Shown here: positions 48,961 through 61,997 of the stretch, piece by piece
Numbering within the stretch: position 1 is the stretch's first letter
How the letters are laid out: each line of letters starts with the position of its first letter
From: Gymnorhina tibicen
Lineage: Eukaryota; Chordata; Aves; Passeriformes; Artamidae
NCBI GenBank assembly: GCA_013399875.1
Contig: VXAZ01003883.1
Location: 248,001 to 312,000, forward strand
Direction: 5' to 3'
Length of the DNA: 64,000 nt
Position numbers and translations under genes: made by a program
Notes under the pieces: generated by a model
Seen by the model: the letters and a program-made list of their open reading frames with translations, nothing else
Database searches by the model: none
What the model was told of the DNA's origin: nothing

Positions 48961-51825
48961 TACACACAACACAAAACAACTCCAGTACCACCTCCCCAGT
49001 TCTCATATTTAGAAGGGAAGGGGACAGGAATGAAAATGCCATAACAATTGCCTTGATGTGTTCAGTTAATTCACTGAAGTGTGTCATCACAGTAAAAACG
49101 AAAACTGGCAAATGAAATATATGCTTGAAGGATATCTTCCTGACGGACATTTTTTTCTCATTTGTGAGAGTATGTGAAGGATAAGGGAAGTCAGAAAGTT
49201 GTTGGTTTTTTTTACTGGAATTTCCTAAGAAATGGCCCAAATAGTAAAATGCTCATAGGAGTTATGTCTCTGTCTATTCGAAGAATAGGTTTCAGAAATG
49301 ATCTTTCAAAGTTGTAGATGACTGAAATTTTGGTGAAATTTATTCCTTGCTATTATAAATAAAGTGTTATTTACAACTCCATGAATAGATGAGTACAAGA
49401 GAAAAAAGCCTTAAGGAGAGACTCTAGGCACATGTAAATTAGTGTATTTCTGTTGTCCTTAAGGAGATTGGACCAATTTACACCAGTTGAGGAGTTGTTA
49501 CATTAACATTAACTGACAAATATTACATTTAAAAGTTTAATAAGGTTAATACTGCTTCAGAGTTAAATTTTCTTCTTGTACACTAGCATGTTTCCTATGT
49601 TCTTTAAGAGAGAAGAATTTTAATTCTAATTTCCAAATTTTTTAAATCCCAGAGCATTTATTACTATAGATGTATTTTTAGAATGATATTGAGGCTGAGT
49701 GGCTTAATTTAATTATATGATCATGTGCTAGGTCACTGTCTTTTTCCTTTAGGGTACTGGTATTTTCATAACTGATTTACACTACCAGCTGTGAAGCTGC
49801 ATACATTTAAAAAACTGACTGTTTTGGTAGTTAAATTCTTCATATCTGAGAGAAAGACAAAAAGCTGTTAAAGTATAAAACATTAATTTGGCTGATATTT
49901 TTGTGTCTACAGGGGCAAGATAATCTCTTTTCAATTGTTTTACAGATCACCATGGAAGTATTGTCTGTGCTGTCGACAGTAGAGTATTACACAATAGATT
50001 TTTGATGTAGAAGAAAAGCTAATGGATGTATTTTAAAAATGGACAGACATAGAAAGAATAGATAATAACACTGAATAAAGATGCAGTCTTATGTGTACAT
50101 TTGAAAACAGAAAGAAAGGCTAGCAATTTTATGTAGATTCACAGATTTAAAGTTTCCTGCCACATCTATTTCCTAAGTGAGCCTGGGGTCACAACAGTAG
50201 TCTTAGCACTGGAGGAGACTGTGAAATGCTAAACTTGTGTTATACTCTAAGGTTACCAAATACGGTTCTAAAGTTTATAGCACTTTTTGTAAATTATTGT
50301 TTCTTGCCTGTGGCTTTCAATCATTGAAATGGTTTGGATAACAACTGAATTGTAATATAGTTTTGAAAATTTTAGTAATAGATTTAAGATTCAGAATATA
50401 TGCCCTATGTTTAACTGACTATACCAATTGAGAAATAACGGCTTATAAATATTTTGCCAGTGTAAATAAAAAAATACCTAATCAAAATCAATTGTGTTTT
50501 GTGGATGAAAACATTGCATAACCTTTACTCAAGTTGTGTTATATATCAATATATAAAGACCAGAGAAACTTAAATTTGTGACACACAACATTCCTACTCA
50601 TCTTCTATTTGAAAACCTTTGTTCAAACTGTATGCTCTGCAGTTCCTCCAATGCCTCTGCACTCTCAGAAGAATGAACAAGATAAATCAATAGATCAAAA
50701 AGGGGGCACACTGCTCTCCAGAGAGCAATTAAAGTTCATTTGCATAGTCTGTACAATTAAACTGTGAAATAAAAGCCATGTGTTCCAACTGATGGCTGAA
50801 ATTTGCTCTACCATTTCCCAGAGGAAATGATAGCAAAAGAAAATTTAGCAGAAGAAGAGAGAGTCTTATTTTAAACAACTTCACATTTGAAAGTATCACA
50901 TCTAAAGTCCTGTGCATACTTGCATTTTAGGGAAATCTCTAGTTTTCCACATTTTATTAACAACAACCGACAAGTTTCCATTTGTATCTGGTTTTGATCT
51001 CTCCTTTCTTTGTTCTGGGTCAGTATTTTATGACTTTACAGATTTTTTGGATAGTGTTCTTTAATGTAATCACCACCCTCTTCATGCCATTAGACATCAC
51101 AGTAATCTCTATTTCTTGAATACTCTTTTTATGGGCAAATGTCTAATTCTCCTGGTTAGTTTGCTATTTTTCCTCTCTCTACTTTCCTCTCCTCCCTTTT
51201 CCCCCAGTCAATCTGCTCCTTTATTGCTGAACTTTGTCTGTACCACCTTGGCTCCACTGAACCACGGAGTATCTACAGAATGGCACCTGCAAGGGAGACC
51301 ACAACCAGGACTGAGATCACTCATGGAGTTTGGCTTGTCCATCTTGCAGGACAGTCTGGCTCCTGCTGCTGCCTAACAGAGAAATTACTAATATTTTAAT
51401 GAAAATATTTTGGATCTTAAGATTCCAGTTTAAAATGCATCACTATTGAGAAGTAGAAACACTTCTCGAAGATGAGCAAAGGAGTCTTACCTTTCAGGTG
51501 AATTTGTAACGTTGTATGGTCTGGTATTTTTTGTTCAAAGAAAAAGATTGAGCCTAAATCATGCTATTCAGGCAGTAATTTTTATGTATTTTCTTGAAAA
51601 CGAGCTCCAGTGCAAAGTCAACATTAAAACTGTGTCTTTCTCACAAAATGACATATTGAATGAATAGTTTTCTTAAGAAGATGAACTTTTTTTACCAGTC
51701 CATGGAAAATTTTCAATAAGACCTGATCTGCCATCTCAGTCATGTATTTGAGATAATTTTAAAAGGAATCCACATTTTAAGTAGAAAGGTACACCTTAAA
51801 TCATAGTTACTGCCAAAGATACATG
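48961..51825. other. Unassigned AT-rich DNA
   Basis: About 2.9 kb with no gene or transposon I can name. The 51116-51376 (+) frame of 86 codons begins with a hydrophobic run and is followed by mixed sequence. There is no further evidence that it is coding. Confidence 0.55.
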
Positions 51826-52358
51826 ACATTTACGTGCGCTGGTTTTGTCTGGGATGGGATTAGTTTTCTTCATAGTAACTAGTATGGGGCTGTGCTCTGG
51901 GTTTGTGCTGAAAACTGTTAATAACTGTTTTAGCTATTGCTGAGCAGTGCTTAGACATTGTCAAGGCTTTTTCTGTCCCTCACACTTCACTAGTGATGCG
52001 GCTGGAGATGCACAAGAAGTTGGGAGGGGACACAACCAGGACAGCTGGCTCCAGCTGACCCAACGGATATCCCACACCATATGGTGTCGTGTTCAGCACA
52101 TGAATCTAGCGAAGAGCAAAGAAGGGTGGGACATTCTGTGTGATGACATTTGTCTTCTCAAGTCACCATTACATGTGATGGAGCCCTTCTTTTCTGAGTA
52201 TGGCTGAACACCTGCCTGCCCATTGGAAGTATTGAATGTCTATCTCAACCCATGAGTTTTCTCACTTCTGCTCTTTGAATTGTTTTCCCGCTCTACTTTG
52301 GGGGAGTGAGCAAATGTCTGTGTGGGGCTTAGTTGTGATCAGGGGCTAAACCATGACA
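51826..52358 (+). mobile_element. ERVL-family solo LTR
   Basis: This matches the ERVL LTR type common in bird genomes. The 5' part reads 'GCGCTGGTTTTGTCTGGGAT' then 'CTTCATAGTAACTAGTATGG' and 'ATTGCTGAGCAGTGCTTAGAC'. The middle has 'GTTGGGAGGGGACACAACC' and 'TGGCTGAACACCTGCCTGCC'. The 3' part has ATCTCAACCCATGAGTTTTC, then GTGTGGGGCTTAGTTG and a terminal CTAAACCATGACA. The R-like region between GGAAGTATTGAATG and TATCTCAACCC seems shortened compared with other copies I know, suggesting an internal deletion. The exact left end is uncertain (51826-51836) and no clear target-site duplication was found. The 86-codon ORF at 51947-52207 is LTR sequence. Confidence 0.88.
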
Positions 52359-53767
52359 TGTGTAAGTGAGGTCTATATTACAAAATAAAAATCGATGTCA
52401 AGAAACACAGGTTAGAGCTGAGTCTATTCTGATAAAAGAAAAGTTATTTTCAAAAGTGAAACTGCCATTGTTCATTTGGAAGACACTTGTAGTTTTAGTT
52501 TAGGTGTCCAGTTCACTGACAATTATACAAATAGTGACTGGACCACAGATGCTCGGTGTTTATACTTCCTGATCAAGATCCAATTAAAAGCTTACCATCT
52601 GCCATAAATCTTTGTCTCCATAGAGCTTTCAATACAAGTGACATGCATTAGCATTCAAGCTTTAGCTTGTCCTTCATTTTTGTCAAGTTGTCCAAACATT
52701 CTTTTACTAGGAGTTTTTTTAAAACTCCAGGAGTTTGTTTGTCTGGTTTGTTTGTTTGTTTGTGTGGTTTTGTTATAGTCAGAGGTTCATAGATTCTTTG
52801 ACAAAAATTGTTTTGGAATATAACTCAGTTATTATTAAGTGACTTTGATAATTGCATTGTACATTTGGCAGGTTTAAGACCAATGAGAATTTTATAGGGA
52901 AATACTGACTGGAGAGGATTTCAGAAAAGTATCATAAATGAAAATCCTTTGGCTATAAAAACATGAGAAATGTTTTGTAAATATTTTAATCCAAAATGAA
53001 TCCTTAGAGAGAAAATTTTTAGATTTATTTTGTAGAAATAAACTTTAAATGTTGAGGTATTCATGCCTTTTCTACAAAATATATATTTTTTTAAGTGAGG
53101 ATATGAATTTCTATCATAGGAGTAGGAATTAGATTCCTTTCGTTAAACCAAAGACAGAGTTTATAGGACTGGCTGATGTCTCAGAAGATCACTAGGAGAT
53201 CAGAACACTTCTGGGAAGGCAGCTAGAATGAATAAGCTTTCTCTATGACATCCAGATATCCTCACCCATAGAAAATTGAAATAATTTCATATGTGATACT
53301 CCATGGTGATTCCCACGCAGATTGGAGATTCATAAATTTTAACACATAGAATTAATGCACACCTTCAGGTATTTTCTTTAGTAAACTTGAAAAAAATATG
53401 TAATTATTCTTCTATGCTGGTCAACAAACTCTAATATTCTTCACACTAACAACTTCCTGTAACTGCAGCAAAGGTTTCAATTACTCTTTTGTATTTTGTA
53501 TTTTATAATTTCCTTCCTCTATACTTTCACGGTATTTACCTCAAAGAAGAGAGGGATAATGCAATATAAGTCAAAGCCATCACTATAGAATATTGAATTG
53601 TAGAAGTCACCTCTTAAGAATAAAACGTATTCCTAGAAAAGTACATAAATATTGCAATTTATAGTTGAAAAAATAAAAAGACCAGTATGAATGGAATTAA
53701 TGAGAAATAAATATCCACACTGAACCTGAAAATATGTCTATTTTTTAGTATTACTAAACGTACCAAG
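52359..53767. other. Unassigned AT-rich DNA
   Basis: No gene is recognised. A (GTTT)n run lies at 52745-52764. Just before it is a short GGAGTTTT/AAAACTCC inverted repeat (about 52711-52729). Confidence 0.55.
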
Positions 53768-53772
53768 GCATC

Positions 53773-54540
53773 TGTTGTGGGTGGAGTGAAAGCGTCAAAC
53801 AAAGTTTATTAGAGAAGCCCTGATGTTGAGCCACAAGGTGCAGAAAGGACCCCTTTGCTTTCTAAACTCCTTCTGAGAGAGGACCCCAACTGTGGCCCCA
53901 GACTTTGTCAATTATTTAAGTAACTTTGTCTGACAAGATTAAAGATGGCAAATTGGATGTATTTTTATTAAATTAATCACTTATTATGACAAATGATTAG
54001 ATAAAACATCTTAATCAGAATTATTTACTACGCGGTATAACAGCTAAAACTGCAAGTAGTGTATAGTATAGAACAGTGAACTATACCAAAACAATTATTA
54101 AGAAAAAGAAACAATTATTAAATAGAGATTGATATAACTCACCATATGTTTGCTCATGTGCCGATCTCGTTCTCTTAACTCCAAGGAGTATCCCTGGGTG
54201 GGGGGTGTCCTCTACCCAAGGGAAGAATCTTCACCTACTTCAAAGGAGAATATGTCAGAAGAACCCAACCATATCAAAGTGGACTTTTATAGTGTGAAGT
54301 GGTATGACTGCCAGTTATGTATCTCCAGGTCAGTTTAGCAGCTTGTTATCTGCCAAATCTTTTCCCCACTATCAGGATGTTAATTCAGTGTTGCCAGACT
54401 GGATTTAGCATAATTCAACACCAAAACCAGCATATAGTGCCTCCCTCAATCCACTCATAATAACTTTGTAAATGGGACATTGTCTGAATTGCTTGACCAC
54501 ATTCCAGGGCAGAGCATCCAAGGCAGAGCACACTGATACA
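53773..54540 (-). mobile_element. Solo LTR with 5-bp target-site duplication, minus strand
   Basis: Read on the minus strand this starts TGTATCAGTG and ends CCACCCACAACA. It carries a TATA box (CTATAAAAG, about 54284-54292) and an AATAAA (53805-53810) in a GC-richer tail, AATAAACTTTGTTTGACGC. The 5-base direct repeat GCATC (53768-53772 and 54541-54545) flanks it exactly at the TG...CA ends, which fits ERVL-type integration. The span from TATA box to AATAAA is almost 500 bp, longer than usual. The central part is very AT-rich with a local repeat of AAACAATTATTAA (about 54091-54123), so secondary insertions or expansion may have occurred. Family not assigned. Confidence 0.62.
54285..54291 (-). 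promoter_or_regulatory. TATA box of the minus-strand LTR
   Basis: TATAAAA on the minus strand within the LTR at 53773-54540. It would drive transcription toward lower coordinates. Confidence 0.45.
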
Positions 54541-54545
54541 GCATC

Positions 54546-57500
54546 TTAAATGTTTCAGAAGGAAATATAATGATACAGAGGCATGGCTTCATACAAAAAG
54601 AACTTTGAATGCTCAAGAGCTCAAGTCTAAAACACATGTTATTTAGGCTCCTGGATCATGGAGAAGAATCCTAAATCTGTATTAGCAGTGTTACTTCTAA
54701 AAGCAGAGTATTAGTATTGGACATCCCAAAGAATATCCCAAATAGCCTTCTGAGAAAGACATGACTGCAGGAGCCTTACTTGCTTAACATCTTGAGTATG
54801 AAGCAGTGGCATGACCAGAATAATCCCTCACTTCTTATGAACACTGCTCATGGAACTTTGGTTGAAAGCCTGAGCACCCTCCAAGGGTTGGTTCCACTGG
54901 TCTGATAAAAAGCAGTGCCTACTAGGTAATGGGCCTAGTTCCAAGACTGTAATCACAGGTAAATGTACTATAAAGAGTAATTTTCCATGGCAAATGTTTC
55001 CTGTCTCTAATATCTTTACCTCTACAATATATATAGAGAGCACTGCATGAAAGAATTGTTAAGTTGTAACAAATCATTGAGAAGAAAAATGTAAAGGTAT
55101 AACTCCATAAATACTCTTCTTCATTTGTGGTTCTTCTGTCATGCTGGGAAACCTTGATATATATCTATGCACACATATATGGTTCTTCTCCCTATCCCTT
55201 AGTACTTGATTTCCACACAAGTGCAATGAGACTGATTTTTTTCTGAGGACAATTCAGTTGATAAGTATCAAAAATTCTGGGGATTTTACTTTGTTAGAAA
55301 TTTAATTCTGAGCCTGGCTTATAAAGTAAAGAGGCAAACAGAATTTTTAAAGTGTACTTAGGAAAGATTGTTAATTTAGAAATTGTATAGAAGATTATTT
55401 TTCATGGTTAGCTATTCAATAGAACAGGTTATGCTTCTTACCTTCTGAAGGTAGCATGCACAATGTATCTCCAGGGTTTTTTTTAAAAGCCCGAATTATA
55501 ATCTTATAATTCTTCACATTAAGATCAAATTTTGTCATGAAGTAATTTTTCTCTGCATCCTTTATTAAATTTGATGGCTAAGTTTTTTGCCTTCCTTAAG
55601 CCTCAAGTATATTCAAACTGACATATGCTTTCTTTCAGTGTTTTGCCTGTAGCAGAAATGTATAGTATTCCCCTGGCATTGGCAGTGTAATTGTAGGAAA
55701 TCTATTTTCTTATTCTGTGTTGTAGTTTTATTTCCCCTTAATACAAACCTTTATCTGGAATAATGTATGCAACCTTTTCAGTATGCTGTTAAAATGCCAT
55801 ATTAGTGTAATTCACAATAGCTGTAGACATTAAGGAAATTTAATTCTCAAGGTAATTGCCAGTGTTGAGTGATGTACATGACACACTAAATAATGAATTT
55901 ATTTTTATGCTGTTGTTTCTATATTTTTAAGTCAATCTGCTTATATTTTTTAGAAATTTTGTATTCAATTGAATTAAACTTACTTGTTCTATAAAACTAT
56001 TCTAAGCAATAAAATGTGACTAAGTTTTGTATGCAGAAAGCATCAATGCTCTGTCAAAATATTAGATATACAGATGTTTTTCTTAATCTTTTTAAATTTA
56101 AAGAGTAATATTGAAATAGGAACACTTATATTGCCTGATTTTTGTTCACATTATAGTCTTCTGTCCAACTTAAACTTCATTTTTATTTTCACTTCTTAGA
56201 GAGTGAAATAAAAAAATTATGTGCAAGGAAATTGATAAATAAGAGTACACTGGTGAAAGAATAATGGAGAGACAAAAAATAACTATGATGTATTTTCAGT
56301 AAGTAGCCTTTTCCATAACATTAACGGCTTGAGTAGCATGGTAGATCTTTAATCCCTAAATTTGACAAAGAATTCCCTAGGTGCAAAAGGGCAGCCAACT
56401 ACTGCCTTCTGGCTCTTCCCCGTAATAAGCTATTCTTCTCCACCGAAAAGTACCCTACCACACAACTGTAAAAGAAATTAGTCTAAAAACGTTTCATTGA
56501 AATCTCAGATTCTGATCCTTCCTCCTCAGAAGTCCATCTATTCTGTGTAATTGTGCATTTTTATTTAACTATGATCTATTACAAATATAAAATATTTAAA
56601 CAAATAAATATAGGAAATATATAATACTTGTGTATGTAGAATGTACATAGATTGCATTAGGAGCTAAACATTAGGTTTATTCTTCATTTAACTGTATGCT
56701 TTACCACTGTACTATGAAGTTAGACATATTAATTGAAAGTATTTTATTATATTATCTTAATATACAAAGCATTATTTTGTTCTGTCAGTTTGCTTTCATA
56801 TTTGACCATATAGATTTTGTGACTATAGTTTCTTAATCTCTATATTTACCTTTGTTTTTATTCCGGTGCCTTTCTGGCCTACAGTGGCTCTTACCATCCA
56901 TCTCGTATGGACATTCACCTTCATGTACCACTTTTCCTTCAGTCACACAGTTTTATATCATATTGTTATTTTGTTTCGTTCTGTCAAATTTGTAGAAAGA
57001 GTTCACAGAAAGAAAGGCTTTCTTATGTATTGTTCCTATAGCCATCTTCAAGTAGGTTGGCATTTTTCTTTTGGTTTTGAAACACAGCCAATGATAGTCA
57101 CTATACTTTGATTTTACAGGGGTAATATTTTACACAGAGCCTTCTGTATTTAATGATTGCATGTGTTAAGACTGAAAAGTACTTTGTCATAATTAGCAGC
57201 CTGTGTCTCTGCCAGCAGTGGAAGTCTGGGTAGCAGGAAAATAAAGAGATTAATAAAAACCCCCAAATAAAGGATCTCTTAGGGAAGAATGAGTTGGACA
57301 CTACGGAAAAAATACACAGTTCATCATTATACAGGAACTGGACTGAACTAATTTTCTAATTAGAAATCAGAAAATGTTGCTTGAAGGAAATACGCTTGAA
57401 ATACCATTGCATAATTATGATTAGATTCTAAGAAGTACTTAATATGAATTTTGTGACACTCGATGATTAACACCTTTGAAAATTCCATTTATCATTCTTT

Positions 57501-60500
57501 ACCATTGAGATGAAAAAGCAGTCTGCAGTGGCCATGAGACACTGCCATGTACCTAGAATACCCTGAAACCACAAAAAGACTATTGTTTCCTTAACTGGCA
57601 CATGTTGCCTGGAATCTATAGAAAAGCAAAGGGATTCTCCACAACGAAATATAGTTTTAGGTCTTTCTCTGGAAATATGCACATATGAAGTACAAGTAAA
57701 ACATTGTTTTCATGTGTGAGGCCAGTGATTTGGGTCATTTGTACAAAAGGTGGAGGTACTTATTGATGCAATGGCAAATACAATGGCACAAGTGCCCTTT
57801 TTTACTCTGACTTTCTCATCCTAGATTGAGATTACTGTAGGAGCTTCTGACCTTTGTGTATATCCCTAGTTCTTTAATAATCACTACTTACTGTCTCTAA
57901 TTCTGAAAGTAACAAGTAAATAAAATTTTACTGAGATCAACCTAATTTAACACTATAAACTATAGATAAATTTTAATCAAAAGAGCTCTTAATCACAAAT
58001 ACTAAAAGTGGATATGACATTTATACCATCATTAATAACTTATCTCAAATAATTCACATCAACTTAAATATGCTGATATTTTGGGCCATAATTAACACGA
58101 GAATGCAATTTATGGCAATGCTACACAATGCTAAAACGTTTTCTTTCTAACTAGAGGTACTTTCTCATATCCTAAATCTAAAATGTCACCGTAAATTAGT
58201 TACTGTTGCAACATAAAATAGAATATTCTAGCTTCAGGTGTGCCATTAAATATGCATCTTCCAACTTTAAAAAAGACGTTTCAAAATGAAAAATCGTTGG
58301 CTCCAACTTTTTCAACTTCTGTGTTGTATTAGGTGCCAGAAATGACTAAGAAAATGATAGCCTCTGGATAAAGCAGGATGTATACAAACTGCTTCATTTT
58401 ACACCCCAATAGTCTAAGCTGACTGTATTAATCAAGTGGAGGCAGTTATCATCGTAATCAAATAGGCACCTTCTAGCCGACCTTGCAGATTTTTGTTACT
58501 AATGGGCCTAACGTTTTCTGAAATGATGTTAATCCCCATTAAGAGTGACAGAGGTCATACTGTACAGCATTGCAAGTTGCTAAGTCAGAGGGGAAAGGAA
58601 AACAGCATCTCATATTAAACACCTCTAGGTTTTACTACCGGCAGGAGACACCCATTGGTATTCTCTATCTCATCATTCCTAGAATCAGCAGACTTTTCTA
58701 GTTTATTTCTACTCCACCTCAGAAAACAACACCTGTAGCTAAGTAAGAAAATTATGCACTGCTTTTCCACACTACAGAATAAATGAGTGGCATAAAATTA
58801 AGATTTCCATAGGCATTCAGTGGCCAACCATGTATGTTTATGTGCTGTTTCTATTGTCAATATGATGAATAAACAATTTCCCCCTCACTCTTTGCCAAAT
58901 ACACAGTTTAAGTACCCTAAATTTCAGGAGGGGCTGCCTTGAATTTGTGCTTGGTAGGCTTGTTCTGCAGGCTTTCTTCTATGTATATTTCCATCTTCCA
59001 TTTCTTTGCCACCCAACAAACCCCTAAATTGGACAGTTTCATTTTTTTCCCATTTTTCTTTCTGTTTGCATTCTGTTTTTAAATTTCTTTCCTTTTTTTT
59101 TGTGTGTGTCACAGTTCTTTATTTCCAGTCTGACTTCCTTTGAATTTGTAATTCTCTTTCTGTACACCCTTTATTATTGGCTATTTTCCTCTTCCATACA
59201 TTTTTCTCTATTCCTAACTTCTTGGTGTTTTATTCCTTTTGTTGCTATATATTCTGCTGCCTTCTTTTTCTTTCTACATATACCTTTTTTTGTTTCCTCT
59301 GTTAGCATTTTTTTGTTATTCTAACAGCAGTAAAAGATTGCCATACTTTGTTGTATTTCATACACAATAAGATTATAGTTGCACTGCTTTCACAAAAAGA
59401 ATGGTGGGCCTATTGACAATATTTTGCACTTGCTCAAAAATTACTGGCCAAGGAAAATTATTAGAATAATCTAAGATACTGTGTGTTTTGTATCCCTTTG
59501 CTGTCTTTGCTGCCAGGAAAACTAATTAAAACCAATAAACTCTAAAGGTTATATACACTCATAGTTCAGCTGGAGAATCTTAAAGTTGTCCAAGAAACTT
59601 GGATAACAACTTAAAATATTTAAAGGTGGAAAATGAGCCAGAATTTACTGTCCTTGTCCGTCTGCTTCATAACTGTGGTGACTTATGTTAAGATACTGCT
59701 ATGCTAATAATGGTATTTCTTTATTAAGTCATCTGTTTTGACAGGTTTTCTGAAGGACTATTTAATCTCTTTTCCTTATTAGATAATGTGATACGTTCAT
59801 TATGAAACCAAGTCTCAAAAATTTTTTGACTTTTGCATTTCTTTTTTGAATCTTCTATCAACTGCTCTTTTTTTTTTTGTGACTTGAACCAAAGAAGAAC
59901 TGGTTGGAGAAGTATTCATTCCTTTATTTTATTTCTGAAGATCAATGATGTACTTTATAAAACCCTAAGTCTTGCGTAGGTGTATGCCTTATGTGTCTGT
60001 GAACTCCTAGCTCCCCTAGGATTGGCTTGACCTCAAAGAAGTCAGAATTATATTCATGTACTTTGAAGAACATCTCTCATTCACTACTGCTGACAACACT
60101 TCCTAATGTATGCCTGCATTGTATTATTCATATACCTGATTGTATTATTATTATATCTTCTAAGATGAAACCCTAAACCACCATCAATTCAATTAAAATA
60201 ATCAGATTCGGATTGAGAAATAAATCAGATTCAAACCTTTGTAGGTATTTCTAAATTCATCTATAGTTTTCATGTATAAATGTTGTTTACATTACCGTCA
60301 AGTACCAGAGAGTTTATATTTTTTGCCTGCTCTTTTAAGTGCAGCTTTTGTACACTCTTAATCATAGCCACAGAGGGGAAAGATAAAAAAATGTGTATTT
60401 TTAACCATGTGGATAGTTCTACAGAATCAATTGAGGAAACTGATGCATTAAAGTAAACATATTTATTGTTGTCAGGTTTAGGTCCTGGTCATTGTATAAT

Positions 60501-61702
60501 GCAGTTCTGTGTGAGTACATTCAAGTTATAACAGATATATAGATCTCAGGATAGCTTTATTTAATTCCTGTGTGAATAGATGAATAGCGCATGGATAATT
60601 TTTAGAGCTGAGGCTCAATTCAACTGTATTTAATCCATAAGTTCATCTCTCTATGGAAAGAAATTACCTTTTGCAGCACCTAGTGTAATTTTCTTGCTAT
60701 GGTACATCAATTCTGACCTTTTCCTTATACCCACTCCCAAAGTATATGACAGGCTGTATGGCTCCTTCAGGACACACCATAATTTTCTCCATTAGCTGCG
60801 AATTTGGTGGATTCCAGTGTGTATTCAAAACTTGAAGTCTTAGGTTTCTTTCAAACTTTCACAGTATTTTGTAACTCACTTCATAAAATGAAGTGAAATT
60901 CAATAGGCAAGCAAAATATAGTACTGTTTTCCATTTGAAATATGGAAAGAGCAGGCTAAGTCAGTATAAAACATATTATAATTTTGTAGAAACAAGAGTC
61001 TGGTTCTAACACACCTGTCTACATGTAAAGAAAATAAGATGTTCTATGATTTCTGTGCATCTCAATGTTTCATTTGTTTCACCTATCCAGTTTCACTGCT
61101 ACAGCTCATGGTTGCCTTGTCCCAACTTACATACTCTGGTGAATGAATCCCTCCAGCCTATAGACTTTCCTCTTCTTCCACCACAGCTACACCTGAAGTC
61201 ACAACTTCCATTCCTCAAGATGTTGTCTCAACAATGAAGCTAGATCAGACCTAGAGAAGGAATGGAAAAAAGCAGCACTTTTAATCTCTCTTAGTAAAAT
61301 ACTCTTCAGCAAGAGATTCAAAATTCATGCATCCAGAGAGAGACAGATGATGTAACTTCATGACAAATGAAAATTTTTCTGTGAAGGAAGGTCATAACAG
61401 GCGTTTTCTTTCTAAATTATTTATACTTTTTTCCCAGTGCCTACTTACCCTAAAATTCCCAACCAGTTTCAGGAACAGAACCCAGCAGCCTCTCACCCTG
61501 CTTGAGCACTGTTGACCGCTTTCTCTTTCCCCACACTGGCACCCATCCATTCTTTTTGCTCAGCTGCACAAGAGCAAAATCCTGCCAGACTGGGCCTTTC
61601 TGAACAGAAGGAAAGGAGGGAAAGCTGATAAACTAGCACTTTAATTAATTTACTTAAAAATTTAATCCGGAGAAAGAAGCTTTTGAAAACCGTTCCATTA
61701 GC
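54546..61702. other. Unassigned AT-rich DNA
   Basis: About 7.2 kb with no supported gene or transposon. 58170-58620 is the most complex stretch and a candidate conserved noncoding element. 59030-59320 is strongly T-rich on the plus strand, giving a Phe-rich 74-codon ORF (59100-59324) that I do not regard as a gene. Confidence 0.55.
58170..58620. promoter_or_regulatory. Candidate conserved noncoding element
   Basis: Unlike its surroundings, this segment has little low-complexity sequence and several scattered CpGs (for example ATCATCGTAATCAAATAGG and CTAGCCGACC). It has multiple homeodomain or bicoid-type cores (TTAATCAAG, GTTAATCCCC, CCATTAAG). It has no ORF and no repeat signature. This resembles developmental enhancers in gene deserts, but it is an inference from texture only. 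Confidence 0.25.
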
Positions 61703-61719
61703 AACGCCCCCTACTGGAG
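61703..61719 (-). promoter_or_regulatory. CTCF-like motif
   Basis: The minus strand reads CTCCAGTAGGGGGCGTT, which satisfies the CTCF core CCASYAGRKGGCRS at nearly every position and stands out as a CpG-containing site in AT-rich DNA. It is not in a recognisable transposon. The motif points the same way as the LTR-borne motif at 48281-48296. Confidence 0.6.
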
Positions 61720-61997
61720 ATGGACTTTGAACTGATAGAATCCCTTATTTCCCTTGCTCAATTAATGTTTCTGAACACCACCAGATTCATCAGTTTTAAT
61801 TGTATCAGCATGGATAGGATTTTTTTCCATGTTTGTAACTCTTCATCTTTAACCACAAGTTTTTACAGTGAACTCTTTAATAAATTCAGGTTTTAGGCAG
61901 AAATTACATATCTATATGCTCATACATGAGTGGAAGAGAGATGACAAAGAGAGAATCTGGAGGAAGAAAGCTTGTTCCCTCAAATGAACAGAATAGT

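Noticed and set aside
51947..52207. 86-codon plus-strand ORF
   Set aside because: It lies entirely within the ERVL LTR and is non-coding regulatory sequence of that element.
51822..52359. CATGACAT at both ends of the ERVL LTR as a target-site duplication
   Set aside because: The right copy is part of the LTR's own conserved terminus (AACCATGACA), so the match is most likely coincidental.
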